DNA of 64,000 nucleotides from NCBI GenBank assembly GCA_038327655.1, contig JBBQLG010000011.1, forward strand, positions 4,520 through 68,519, in the 5' to 3' direction. Source of the stretch: JBBQLG01 sp038327655 (lineage in GTDB: Bacteria > Bacteroidota > Bacteroidia > Cytophagales > Spirosomataceae). Numbering within the stretch: the stretch's first letter is position 1; every line of letters begins with the position of its first letter. The notes beneath the pieces were generated by a model. That model ran no database searches. It worked only from the letters and a program-made list of their open reading frames with translations, and was not told the origin of the DNA. Below, piece after piece: positions 25,150 through 33,434 of the stretch. A program made the position numbers and the translations under genes.

Positions 25150-25611
25150 ATGTTGAAATTAATTATTATCCGCCACGGCGAAAAGCCAGCCATGGGTGAT
25201 AACCTATCGCCACAGGGACTGAAGCGTGCTTTACAGCTTCCGGCTGTTCTTCAGGGGAAATTTGGCATCCCTGACTACGTGTATGTTCCCGCACTTGCTA
25301 TGGATGCAAGTACATCTCACTCACGCATGTTTCAAACCGTTACGCCGTTTGCCATTCAGTACAATCTGGCGATAAATACAAAGTTCGATGAAAGGGATTT
25401 TGACGGTATCGCGGATGATCTGCGGGGAAAGACAGGCACGGTACTCCTCGTCTGGGAGCACCATGGGATTCATGATTTAGTAGCCAAAATAGGCGTTAAA
25501 GATGTCCTCATGTGGGCCGATGACGACTTCGACAGCATCTGGATCGTTACCATCGACGAAACTGGGGATCCCATTTTAGAAATTGATCATCAGAATGTAA
25601 TTACCACGTAG
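25150..25611 (+). CDS. Histidine phosphatase superfamily protein
   Basis: A 153-residue protein starting MLKLIIIRHGEKPAM. RHGEKP is the phosphate-binding motif in which the His is phosphorylated. The second conserved His is probably in WEHHGIHDLV. The region after the RHG motif (SPQGLKRALQLP) is also typical. An in-frame longer form from 25042 is unlikely because the family starts directly before the RHG motif. The substrate is unknown. A strong terminator lies about 50 bp downstream. Confidence 0.82.
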   Translation: MLKLIIIRHGEKPAMGDNLSPQGLKRALQLPAVLQGKFGIPDYVYVPALAMDASTSHSRMFQTVTPFAIQYNLAINTKFDERDFDGIADDLRGKTGTVLLVWEHHGIHDLVAKIGVKDVLMWADDDFDSIWIVTIDETGDPILEIDHQNVITT

Positions 25612-25658
25612 ATTCTTGTATCCCGTGTTTTACAGTCGAGTTAGTGACAGGCAACACC

Positions 25659-25693
25659 AAAAAAGGTCCACCTGAGTTCAGGTGGACCTTTTT
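25659..25693 (+). terminator. Rho-independent terminator
   Basis: Perfect 15-nt arms 25661-25675 and 25678-25692 (AAAAGGTCCACCTGA and complement) with a 2-nt gap and T-run. It ends the histidine phosphatase transcript; being symmetric it could work on both strands. Confidence 0.9.
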
Positions 25694-25867
25694 ATGATAG
25701 CAGGTTAGTAACCTCTTGGTTAATTCAAGGTTAATATGGTACTCCGCTTGACGAGCATGTCTAAACGATTCGAGACAAAGAAACGAACGATGAGAGGAAT
25801 ACTATGATCAAAAACAGTATATCTGAATTCGATAAAACTCAAATACAATTTACGCACACCGAAACAA
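25694..25867. other. Intergenic stretch between phosphatase and tRNA-Val terminators
   Basis: With its flanking terminators this makes the 302-bp gene-free interval 25612-25913. The middle is AT-rich; I see no gene or recognisable regulatory element in it. Confidence 0.5.
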
Positions 25868-25902
25868 AAAAACCCGCAAATCTGGCCGATTTGCGGGTTT
25901 TT
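25868..25902. terminator. Bidirectional terminator next to tRNA-Val
   Basis: Perfect 15-nt arms 25868-25882 and 25888-25902 with A/T tails on both sides. On the minus strand it lies directly after the tRNA-Val 3' end and ends that transcript. Confidence 0.9.
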
Positions 25903-25913
25903 GAAAAATTCAG

Positions 25914-25988
25914 TAGGAAGTAGCGGGCTCGAACCGCTGACCTCTGCTCTGTCAAAACAGCGCTCTGAACCAACTGAGCTAACCTCCT
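25914..25988 (-). tRNA. tRNA-Val (anticodon GAC)
   Basis: The 75-nt minus-strand sequence folds as a full cloverleaf: acceptor AGGAGGT with ACTTCCT (one G-U pair), D stem GCTC/GAGC, anticodon stem CTGTT/AGCAG with loop TTGACAG (anticodon GAC), variable loop AGGTC, T stem AGCGG/CCGCT with TTCGAGC loop, and discriminator A. CCA is not encoded. Promoter upstream at 26019-26048. Confidence 0.95.
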
Positions 25989-26018
25989 TTGTGGACGATG
26001 ACTCGCCGTTTGTGATGA

Positions 26019-26048
26019 CAAAGTTACGAAACTTCGGCTTCCTGCAAA
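26019..26048 (-). promoter_or_regulatory. Promoter of tRNA-Val, overlapping the end of the upstream gene
   Basis: Read on the minus strand: TTTG (26048-26045), 18 nt, then TAACTTTG (26026-26019), about 30 bp before the tRNA 5' end. This fits the Bacteroidota housekeeping consensus TTTG-N19-TAnnTTTG. The -7 box contains the stop codon of the UMF1 transporter gene. Confidence 0.75.
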
Positions 26049-27337
26049 CGCGCGCTGTACACTTTTTGCGACGGAATCCGGGCCAGCAACCCTAACCCCA
26101 TGAGAAACAGTACCAGTAACGCCAGCACACTGTTGCGCATGCTGCCCGTCAGTTGCTCGATCAGGCCGTACATCGCCGTGCCGAGCACAATGGACAGCTT
26201 TTCGGCCACGTCGTAAAAGCTGAAATACGAGGCCGTGTCGGTCGTTTGGGCCGGAATGAGTTTCGCGTACGTCGAGCGGGACAGCGACTGAATACCGCCC
26301 ATTACCAGACCCACTACGGTTGCCAGCGCGAAAAACTGGTATTGCGTCCGGGTCAGGTAAGCCCCGATGCAGATGCCCACCCAGATCAGTACGGCCACCA
26401 TCAGCGCGTGGGTATTACCCAGCCGTTTCGAGAGCCACGCAAACCCGTACGCCCCCGGAATAGCCACCAACTGAATCACTAAGATCGTAGCAATCAGGCT
26501 GGCATCGGGTAATTTCAGTTCCACACTACCGAAGAGCGTCGCCACGTACATGACCGTTTGCAGACCCATGCTGTAGACGAAAAACGCGGGCAGAAAGCGT
26601 TTCAACAGGGGTTGCCGGTTCACCTCTTCCCACACCTGCCGCAACTCGCGAAAACCGTTCAGCAGCCACCCGTCCGTCCGGCGCGACTTCTTTACACCTT
26701 CAGGTAATGCCCGGAATGGAATCTGCGCGAAGCCGAACCACCACAGCCCCACGGTCAGAAACGAGATGCGCGACGCCATCCCCGACGAAATACCGCCGTA
26801 CCATCCCGGCATCAGAATCATGGTCAGGTTGAAAATCATCAGCAGCACGCTACCCAGAAATCCGAGCGAAAAGCCACGGGCACTAACCTGGTCGAACCGG
26901 TCTTCGGTGGCAATATCGGGCAGGTATGAGTTGTAAAACACGATACTCCCGCCCCAGCCGACTAAGCTGATGCCGAAACAAAAAACGGCCAGCGTCGTGG
27001 TTTCGCGGGTGAAGAAATACAGCAGCGCACAACTGAACGAGCCGAGGTAACAGAAAAACCGCATGAACGCTTTTTTGCGGCCACTGTAATCAGCAATGGC
27101 CGTGCAAAGCGGACTGAGCAAAGCCGTGAGCAGCACTGCCGCCGAGATGGTGTACGAAAACAAGACCGAATTTTTGATCGACAGCCCCAGAAAGTCGATC
27201 ACCGGACCACCGGTTGCGTTGAGGGCCGTTGCCTGAAAATAGACCGGAAAAATGCTCGACACGATCACGAGGGCGTGTACCGAGTTCGCCCAGTCGTACA
27301 TGCACCAGGCCGTCAGGATTCGGGGATTATTTTTCAT
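26024..27337 (-). CDS. MFS transporter, UMF1/Atg22-like family
   Basis: A 437-residue inner-membrane protein with about twelve hydrophobic helices. The N-terminal AWCMYDWANSVHALV is the signature of the UMF1/Vacuole-effluxer-like branch of the major facilitator superfamily. QSLSRSTYAKLIPAQTTD matches the conserved second-half loop. The cargo is unknown; relatives export amino acids or other small solutes. The ATG at 27337 overlaps the stop of the lipoprotein gene by 1 nt (TGATG), so the two genes are co-translated. Confidence 0.9.
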   Translation of the reverse strand: MKNNPRILTAWCMYDWANSVHALVIVSSIFPVYFQATALNATGGPVIDFLGLSIKNSVLFSYTISAAVLLTALLSPLCTAIADYSGRKKAFMRFFCYLGSFSCALLYFFTRETTTLAVFCFGISLVGWGGSIVFYNSYLPDIATEDRFDQVSARGFSLGFLGSVLLMIFNLTMILMPGWYGGISSGMASRISFLTVGLWWFGFAQIPFRALPEGVKKSRRTDGWLLNGFRELRQVWEEVNRQPLLKRFLPAFFVYSMGLQTVMYVATLFGSVELKLPDASLIATILVIQLVAIPGAYGFAWLSKRLGNTHALMVAVLIWVGICIGAYLTRTQYQFFALATVVGLVMGGIQSLSRSTYAKLIPAQTTDTASYFSFYDVAEKLSIVLGTAMYGLIEQLTGSMRNSVLALLVLFLMGLGLLARIPSQKVYSARLQEAEVS

Positions 27338-27795
27338 CAAATCGACGGCACGAATTCCAGGTTAATCGGCGTGTTAGCCACTCCGTTGATTTTATCGACC
27401 TGGCGCAGGGTCAGCTTGGTTTTGGTGAGTTCGATCACCGGAAACTTACCACTGAACCCCGTCACGTTCACATCGACCGACGTATTGTTGTCCACTAAAT
27501 ACCACGTACCGCCGTTTTTGATCTGCTTGGTCACGCTGTCGCTGGCCCGGACGGTGTTGTCGCTTTTGAACTGGAAATCGAGCGATTTTACGGCTAACGT
27601 TGTCAGACTGAGTTGCCCGTCGGTGTAGGCTTTACCGTTCACATCCGAAATCTGCTTGATCACCCACGTGTTGCTTACCAGTAGCGTGGTCTGGCTCTCG
27701 GTGGTAATGGGCGCAGGGTCGGCGTTATTTTTTTTGCAGTTGGTCAGGGCCGGAATCAGTAGTAACAGGGCGAAGAAGTACGCTCGATTTTTCAT
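27337..27795 (-). CDS. Small lipoprotein, lipocalin-like
   Basis: A 152-residue predicted lipoprotein: signal peptide MKNRAYFFALLLLIPA and lipobox LTNC (Cys 20). The mature part (NTWVIKQISDVNGKAYTDG, GTWYLVDNNTSVDV) has the beta-strand pattern of small lipocalin-like domain proteins common in Bacteroidota. It is first in a two-gene unit with the UMF1 transporter. Function unknown. Confidence 0.7.
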   Translation of the reverse strand: MKNRAYFFALLLLIPALTNCKKNNADPAPITTESQTTLLVSNTWVIKQISDVNGKAYTDGQLSLTTLAVKSLDFQFKSDNTVRASDSVTKQIKNGGTWYLVDNNTSVDVNVTGFSGKFPVIELTKTKLTLRQVDKINGVANTPINLEFVPSI

Positions 27796-27914
27796 AAAGT
27801 TTGGTAGCCGATTGAACAGGTTGATGATTCGTTAACGTTGAAAAGAAGGACAACGGGCGATAAAACCCCTTTTTTCGATCGAAAGTAACGAGTTTTGGCT
27901 AAAATTTGCCGTGC

Positions 27915-29573
27915 ATGACCCATATCTCCGCGCTAAGAATACCGTGTTGGCTCCTGCTGCTGGGGTGGTTCGGGCAGACTGCTTACGCGCAGACGCTCTG
28001 CGCCGACCGGCTCAGCTATACACCCGTCAGCCAGCCGAATCGCATTGAATGGGGTAAGTTTCCGGTATTTACCCTGCCGTTTACCATTGTGTTCAGCGGA
28101 CCCCGGCTCGGCGATACACAGGCGCAGCCGCTACAGCACGGCTTCAGCCATATCGTTCAGGTAGCTAACAGTGAATTCGGAACGCTGATTCAACCGCAGC
28201 AGCGGGCCGTCGATTTTGTTGGCTTTGCCTACGGCCTGAATCAACCGTGGGAAACGCTGCAAAGTCCCTGGAACAATGATAAAGCGGCATACCGGGCTAA
28301 ATGGACCCAATTTCTCAGCGACGTGTCGGGCGGACAAACCGACGCGCAGGGGAAATTTCGGCTCAACACAGACATCATGTCGGTCGACATCGAGCGGTTT
28401 TTAGACACTGACACCCGTATTCTGAGTCTCAAACAAAACACGGCCACGCCCGCCCAATACCGCAGCCTGACGGACGATGCCTTTCTGGCCCGTTACAAAA
28501 AAGACATCGTCGCGCTCTACGCCGAAGGAATGCGTTTTATACGCGACCGGGCCAACACCACGACCACCCGCCTGACGACGTACAGCGATTCGCCCGTCCG
28601 CAACCAGTACCTCAACATACCGGCCAATACCTGGACCGACTGGACCACCAACCTCGGCCGGGTGAATTACATGACCAAAGACACTACGACCGGTAAAGTA
28701 GGCGGCCCGTTTTACGACCAGTTGGATGCACTCGCCCCATCGGCGTACTATTATTACGACTACCCCAACCCGCTGGCGAGCGATTATTTAGGCTATCTAC
28801 TGTTTCAGGTCGAGGCCAACCGCGCCTGGAGTCCGAAGCCGGTGATTCCGTACGTCTGGCTGCGCTACCACGAATCGACGGTGCCGGACAATCATTTCAT
28901 TCAGCCGTTCATGGCCGAAGCCACGGCTATTTTCCCGTTTTTTTCGGGTGCCAAAGGGCTATGGCTGTGGGATAACATCGGTCTTGCCAACACCCGGCAG
29001 GAGACCTATACGGCCTACGAGTCGTTTATTCACGGTCTGTACCGGCTGTCGCGTTTCGCCGATATGTTCCAGGGTGATTATGAATTGGTGATTGAAACGC
29101 CCGCCCGTGATCTGGTAGCCAATCAGTTACCCGTCTGGCGGGGTGTTTACAAGAACAACAGGCTTCTGATAGCGGCCCAGAACCCGTACGCCAAAAACGA
29201 CCAGCAGACCACGACGCTGACGGTGGGCTACAAAGCCTGGCGCACCACCATCACCCTGACCGGCCGCGAAACCTACCTCTGCCAGTTCGACATTCCGCTG
29301 ATTACGGCTGTGGACGAACCCGTATCCACTAACCTAACCGTATTTCCGAATCCAGCCCAGACACAGCTATCGGTTTCGTTTACGCCCTTCTCGTCACCCG
29401 GCAACGAGTTAATTATCACCGACATTACCGGGCGCATCCGGCTTCGGCAACCCGCAAACCCAACCGGCCATCAGGTCGTTATCCTCAATAACCTGCCCAC
29501 CGGTATGTACGTACTGCGCTTGTCGGACGGGCGGGGGAAACGGTTTCTTATTAATGAAACCCCAAACCCCTGA
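27915..29573 (+). CDS. Secreted protein of unknown function with T9SS sorting domain
   Basis: A 552-residue protein using the ATG at 27915, which begins the signal peptide (ISALRIPCWLLLLGW, cleavage near AYAQ). The central 400 residues look like an alpha/beta barrel with many aromatic residues (FAYGLNQPWETLQSPWNND, MSVDIERFLDTDTRILSL, VIPYVWLRYHEST, AKGLWLWDN). This is the look of a glycoside hydrolase, but I cannot place it in a family. The last 80 residues are a T9SS C-terminal domain (NLTVFPNPAQTQLSVSF, then NLPTGMYVLRL). The stop codon lies inside a long inverted repeat. Confidence 0.75.
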   Translation: MTHISALRIPCWLLLLGWFGQTAYAQTLCADRLSYTPVSQPNRIEWGKFPVFTLPFTIVFSGPRLGDTQAQPLQHGFSHIVQVANSEFGTLIQPQQRAVDFVGFAYGLNQPWETLQSPWNNDKAAYRAKWTQFLSDVSGGQTDAQGKFRLNTDIMSVDIERFLDTDTRILSLKQNTATPAQYRSLTDDAFLARYKKDIVALYAEGMRFIRDRANTTTTRLTTYSDSPVRNQYLNIPANTWTDWTTNLGRVNYMTKDTTTGKVGGPFYDQLDALAPSAYYYYDYPNPLASDYLGYLLFQVEANRAWSPKPVIPYVWLRYHESTVPDNHFIQPFMAEATAIFPFFSGAKGLWLWDNIGLANTRQETYTAYESFIHGLYRLSRFADMFQGDYELVIETPARDLVANQLPVWRGVYKNNRLLIAAQNPYAKNDQQTTTLTVGYKAWRTTITLTGRETYLCQFDIPLITAVDEPVSTNLTVFPNPAQTQLSVSFTPFSSPGNELIITDITGRIRLRQPANPTGHQVVILNNLPTGMYVLRLSDGRGKRFLINETPNP

Positions 29574-29635
29574 AGGGGCTTTACGGAGTTAGATACCAGT
29601 AGCTAAGGTATTAAGCCCCTTCAGGGGTTTGGGGT
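29559..29635. repeat. Long inverted repeat containing the upstream gene's stop codon
   Basis: 23-nt arms (29559-29581 and 29613-29635, ACCCCAAACCCCTGAAGG and complement) around a spacer of about 31 nt. The last codons and TGA stop (29571-29573) of the T9SS protein lie in the left arm. It may act as a terminator or be an inserted palindromic element that supplied the stop. Confidence 0.85.
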
Positions 29636-29657
29636 AGTCCTTCAACAACCCCAACCC

Positions 29658-31712
29658 ATGCCCAACCGCTTACAATACGAAACCAGCCCGTACCTGCTGC
29701 AACACGCCGAAAACCCCGTCGACTGGTTCGCGTGGGGTGACGAAGCGCTCAACAAAGCCCTCGATGAAGATAAACCCATCATCGTCAGCATCGGGTATTC
29801 GGCCTGCCACTGGTGCCACGTGATGGAGCATGAATCGTTCGAGAAAGACGCCGTAGCGCAGGTGATGAACGACAACTTCGTCTGCATCAAGGTCGACCGG
29901 GAGGAGCGGCCCGATGTGGATGCGATCTACATGGAAGCCGTGCAGGCAATGGGCGTCAACGGTGGCTGGCCGCTCAACGTGTTCCTGATGCCCGACGCCA
30001 AGCCCTTTTATGGTGTCACCTACGTACCACCCCGCAACTGGGTTAATTTGCTGGGTAGCGTCCGGGCGGCTTTCGATGAGCACCGCGATCAGGTAGCGGA
30101 ATCAGCCGAAGGGTTTGCCCGGCACCTCAACGCGTCGGAAAGTGAGCGGTTCAATTTAGTGGCCCGGCCCCCGCAGTTTACACCCGACCTGCTCGACTCG
30201 TTTTTTCACCACATCGCCGTTACGTTCGACACCAAACGCGGGGGTCCCGACCGGGCACCCAAGTTTCCGATGCCGAGTATCTACGGCTTTTTGCTCCGTT
30301 ACTACGCCGAATCGGGCGATGAATCGGCGTTGCGGCAAACCGAACTGACCCTGAACCGCATGGCCCTCGGCGGTATTTACGATCAGATTGGCGGGGGCTT
30401 TTCGCGGTATTCGGTCGATGCGGAGTGGTTTGCGCCCCATTTCGAGAAAATGCTGTACGATAACGCGCAGCTACTGACTCTCTACAGCGAAGCCTACAGC
30501 CTGACCCAAAGCGAGTTGTACAAAAAAACGGTGTACCAGACCATCGCGTTTCTGCATCGCGAACTGCTCAGCGACGAGGGCGGCTTTTTCTCCGCTCTGG
30601 ATGCTGACAGCGAGGGCGTCGAAGGCAAATTCTATACCTGGACCACGCCCGAACTCCAGAAACTGCTGGCAAACGATTTCGACTGGTTCGCCGATTTGTA
30701 CCACATCACGGAGGAAGGCAACTGGGAACACAATAGAAACATCCTGCACCGCACCGAAACCGACGCGGAGTTTGCCCGTCGCGCCGACTGGGACCCGGCG
30801 GATATGCCGATGATGCTCGAAGCCCCCCATGCCAACCTAATGGCTGAGCGCGACACCCGCATCCGTCCCGGTTTGGACGACAAAATTCTTTGCTCGTGGA
30901 ATGGCCTGATGCTGAAAGGGCTGGTAACGGCGTACCGCACCTTCGATGAGCCGGATTTTCTGACAACGGCCCTGCGGCTGGCGTTCTTTATCCGCCATAA
31001 ACTGACCGATTCTCGTAACGGTAGATTGTGGCACACATACAAAAAAGGGAGGGTAAGATTAGCCGGTTTTCTGGAGGATTATGCCGCCGTGATTGACGGC
31101 TACATTGCCCTGTATCAGGCGACGTTCAATGCAGAATGGCTCATCGAAGCTGACCGCCTGACGCAATACGTGATCGCCAATTTTGATGACCCCGACGAAG
31201 ACCTGTTCTTTTTTACCGATAAAAACGGCGAAGACCTGATTGCCCGCAAGAAGGAATTGTTCGACAACGTGATCCCCGCGTCAAACTCAATGATGGCGCA
31301 CAACCTGTTCGCGTTGAGCTTATTACTGGATCGGCCGGACTATGGCGAACGCGTCGACCGGATGCTGGGCCGGGTAGAACCGTTGCTCCAGAAAAATGCC
31401 GATTACCTCACGCACTGGGCCGCACTATACACCCTCCGCATCCGCCCAACCGCCGAAATCGCGATTGTCGGTCCCGACGCCGACGCCTTCCGCAAGCAGA
31501 TCGACGCCCGGTTTATGCCGAATAAAATACTGGTAGGGACTGAGGAAACCGGGGCGCCTGCCGCCGGAACGCCGACCAAAAGTAATCTGCCGCTGTTGCA
31601 GAACCGGGAATTAATCGACGGAAAAACCGCGATTTACGTTTGTTACGACCGGGCCTGTCAGTTGCCGGTTACGACGGTTGACGAGGTCTGGGCGTTGATT
31701 CGCGACGAATAA
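29658..31712 (+). CDS. DUF255 thioredoxin-domain protein (YyaL/SPATA20 family)
   Basis: A 684-residue cytoplasmic protein. Residues 1-160 form the DUF255 thioredoxin-like domain (RLQYETSPYLLQHAENPVDW, then GYSACHWCHVM with a CxxC motif, then NFVCIKVDREERPDVD). Residues 200-600 form an alpha/alpha barrel like those of N-acylglucosamine 2-epimerases and glycosyl hydrolases (YDQIGGGFSRYSVD, FEKMLYDNAQLL, CSWNGLMLKGL). Length is normal for the family. The biochemical role is not settled; a redox or sugar-related function is usually proposed. Confidence 0.9.
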   Translation: MPNRLQYETSPYLLQHAENPVDWFAWGDEALNKALDEDKPIIVSIGYSACHWCHVMEHESFEKDAVAQVMNDNFVCIKVDREERPDVDAIYMEAVQAMGVNGGWPLNVFLMPDAKPFYGVTYVPPRNWVNLLGSVRAAFDEHRDQVAESAEGFARHLNASESERFNLVARPPQFTPDLLDSFFHHIAVTFDTKRGGPDRAPKFPMPSIYGFLLRYYAESGDESALRQTELTLNRMALGGIYDQIGGGFSRYSVDAEWFAPHFEKMLYDNAQLLTLYSEAYSLTQSELYKKTVYQTIAFLHRELLSDEGGFFSALDADSEGVEGKFYTWTTPELQKLLANDFDWFADLYHITEEGNWEHNRNILHRTETDAEFARRADWDPADMPMMLEAPHANLMAERDTRIRPGLDDKILCSWNGLMLKGLVTAYRTFDEPDFLTTALRLAFFIRHKLTDSRNGRLWHTYKKGRVRLAGFLEDYAAVIDGYIALYQATFNAEWLIEADRLTQYVIANFDDPDEDLFFFTDKNGEDLIARKKELFDNVIPASNSMMAHNLFALSLLLDRPDYGERVDRMLGRVEPLLQKNADYLTHWAALYTLRIRPTAEIAIVGPDADAFRKQIDARFMPNKILVGTEETGAPAAGTPTKSNLPLLQNRELIDGKTAIYVCYDRACQLPVTTVDEVWALIRDE

Positions 31713-31857
31713 GTGGTTATTCTTATCGGCATTATCGGGCACTACGAATAGCGTCTTATCCATAAATAGTATAACAAAGCCTATATAAAGTCATTTTTGT
31801 GCCATCGTCCGGCTGAGCCAATACAGTAGATTTACGGCGAAAAATCCCTGTCTATGT

Positions 31858-32694
31858 ATGACGACACGACGCACATTTTTAAAGACAGCCGGTTGCTTAA
31901 CGGCCAGTACCCTCCTGATGCCCGGCCGGGTTCGGGCAACTAAGGTCAGTGATGTGGGTATCCAGTTGTACACGGTTCGCAAAGAGATGCTGGCCGATGC
32001 ACCGGGAACCCTGCAAAAACTGGCAAAAATCGGTTATAAAGAACTGGAATCGGCCCGCAGTGAGAAAGGCAACTTCTACGGATTACAGCCCAAAGAAATA
32101 AAAAAGATTGCCGGTGATCTCGGCATGACCGTCCGAAGCGGCCATGTTCACATCGACGACAACTGGCAACGCTCCATCGACATGGCCGCCGAAGCCGGAC
32201 AAACGTACTTAGTGTGTTCGTCGCTGCCGTCGGAAGGGCAGACGGTTGCGAACTACCAGCGGTGCGCCGACACTTTCTCCAAAGCCGCTGAAGCCTGCAA
32301 AAAGGCTAACCTCATTTTCGGCTACCACAACCATGAATACGAGTTCGAGAAAGCCGACGGGCAGGTGTTGTACGACATTCTGCTGGACCGCACCGACCCT
32401 AAATTAGTGACGATGGAAATGGACCTGGGCTGGGTAATCGTCACGGGCAACGATCCGCTGGCTTATTTCAACAAGTATCCGGGCCGTTTTCCGCTCTGGC
32501 ACCTGAAGGATATGGACAAGACGAAAAAGGAAAGCACCGAATTTGGCAAGGGGCAGATCAACGTCAAACAGATGCTCCAGAATATGAACAAGTCGGGCGT
32601 AAAATACTTTTTTGTCGAACAGGAAGAATACCCCAAAACGGCCTTAGAGAGTGCGAAATATGACTTCGACTACCTGGCTAAGTTAGACTACTAA
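31858..32694 (+). CDS. Sugar phosphate isomerase/epimerase-like TIM-barrel protein with Tat signal
   Basis: A 278-residue protein. The leader TTRRTFLKTAGCLTAS is a near-perfect Tat consensus, so the barrel is probably exported folded with its metal. The barrel core has HNHEYEFEK (metal-binding His and Glu), MEMDLGWV and PLWHLKDMDK, typical of the AP-endonuclease/xylose-isomerase-like family. Export argues against a sugar phosphate as substrate; family members are known to hydrate or cleave 3-keto-glycoside intermediates. First gene of the 31858-39728 locus. Confidence 0.87.
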   Translation: MTTRRTFLKTAGCLTASTLLMPGRVRATKVSDVGIQLYTVRKEMLADAPGTLQKLAKIGYKELESARSEKGNFYGLQPKEIKKIAGDLGMTVRSGHVHIDDNWQRSIDMAAEAGQTYLVCSSLPSEGQTVANYQRCADTFSKAAEACKKANLIFGYHNHEYEFEKADGQVLYDILLDRTDPKLVTMEMDLGWVIVTGNDPLAYFNKYPGRFPLWHLKDMDKTKKESTEFGKGQINVKQMLQNMNKSGVKYFFVEQEEYPKTALESAKYDFDYLAKLDY

Positions 32695-32702
32695 AGTTGA
32701 TT

Positions 32703-32733
32703 GTCATTCATTGATTATCACTAACTACGAATG
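32703..32733. repeat. Imperfect hairpin between locus genes
   Basis: TGTCATTC and GAATGACA (32703-32710, 32726-32733) form an 8-bp stem in the 56-bp gap after the first isomerase gene. It may act as an RNA stabiliser or attenuator inside an operon; a weak call. Confidence 0.4.
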
Positions 32734-32750
32734 ACACCCAATCCCCACAA

Positions 32751-33389
32751 ATGACTATGAAAACCCTGACCCTTATTGCATTAGTGGCTACCCTGTCGCT
32801 GAATTTTGCGCCTGCCAAAAAGATTGGTATCTTCCAGAAAAGCGAAGATATCGGTAATCCCAAACTCGCTGGTGCCTCGTCGTTCGATTCTAAAACGGGC
32901 GAATACCGGCTGAAAGGATCAGGCTACAACATCTGGTTTCAACGGGACGAATTTCAGTACCTGTTCAAGGAGCTAAAAGGTGATTTTACCGCCACTGCCG
33001 ACTTTGAATTCGTCGGAGCCGGGACCGACCCGCACCGGAAAGTGGGCTGGATGATCCGCGAGTCGATGGACGATAATGCTTCGCACATCAGCGCGGTCGA
33101 TCACGGCGATGGCCTGACCGTGTTGCAGTGGCGCGTGACCAAAGGCATGGCGATGCGCGACCCCGAAGACGAGATTTTCAGCAAGGAGAAGAACATTCAT
33201 ACTATTCAGATGGCCCGAAAAGGCAATGAGTACACGATGAGCGTAGCCAAAAAAGGGGAGCCGCTGCAGGTTGTCGGCTCGCACAAAATGGATAACCTGT
33301 CGAAGCAGGTGATGGTGGGCTTGTACATCTGCTCCCACAATCCGGCCGTGGTCGAAGAAGCCATCGTGCGCAACGTACAGATCAAATAA
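32751..33389 (+). CDS. Secreted DUF1349-like beta-sandwich protein
   Basis: A 212-residue secreted protein (signal MKTLTLIALVATLSLNFAPA). The body GNPKLAGASSFDSKTGEYRL, LKGDFTATADFEFVGAG, KVGWMIRES and SHISAVDHGDGLTVLQWR has the pattern of a concanavalin-like beta-sandwich. Such proteins are often found attached to or beside polysaccharide-active enzymes and probably bind or modify sugars. The second ATG (32757) could be the true start. Located between two sugar-acting genes with short gaps (57 and 45 nt). Confidence 0.7.
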   Translation: MTMKTLTLIALVATLSLNFAPAKKIGIFQKSEDIGNPKLAGASSFDSKTGEYRLKGSGYNIWFQRDEFQYLFKELKGDFTATADFEFVGAGTDPHRKVGWMIRESMDDNASHISAVDHGDGLTVLQWRVTKGMAMRDPEDEIFSKEKNIHTIQMARKGNEYTMSVAKKGEPLQVVGSHKMDNLSKQVMVGLYICSHNPAVVEEAIVRNVQIK

Positions 33390-33434
33390 GGTAATTCTTC
33401 CTGCCACCTGCGCCCTACTCAACGAGTTTTAGTT

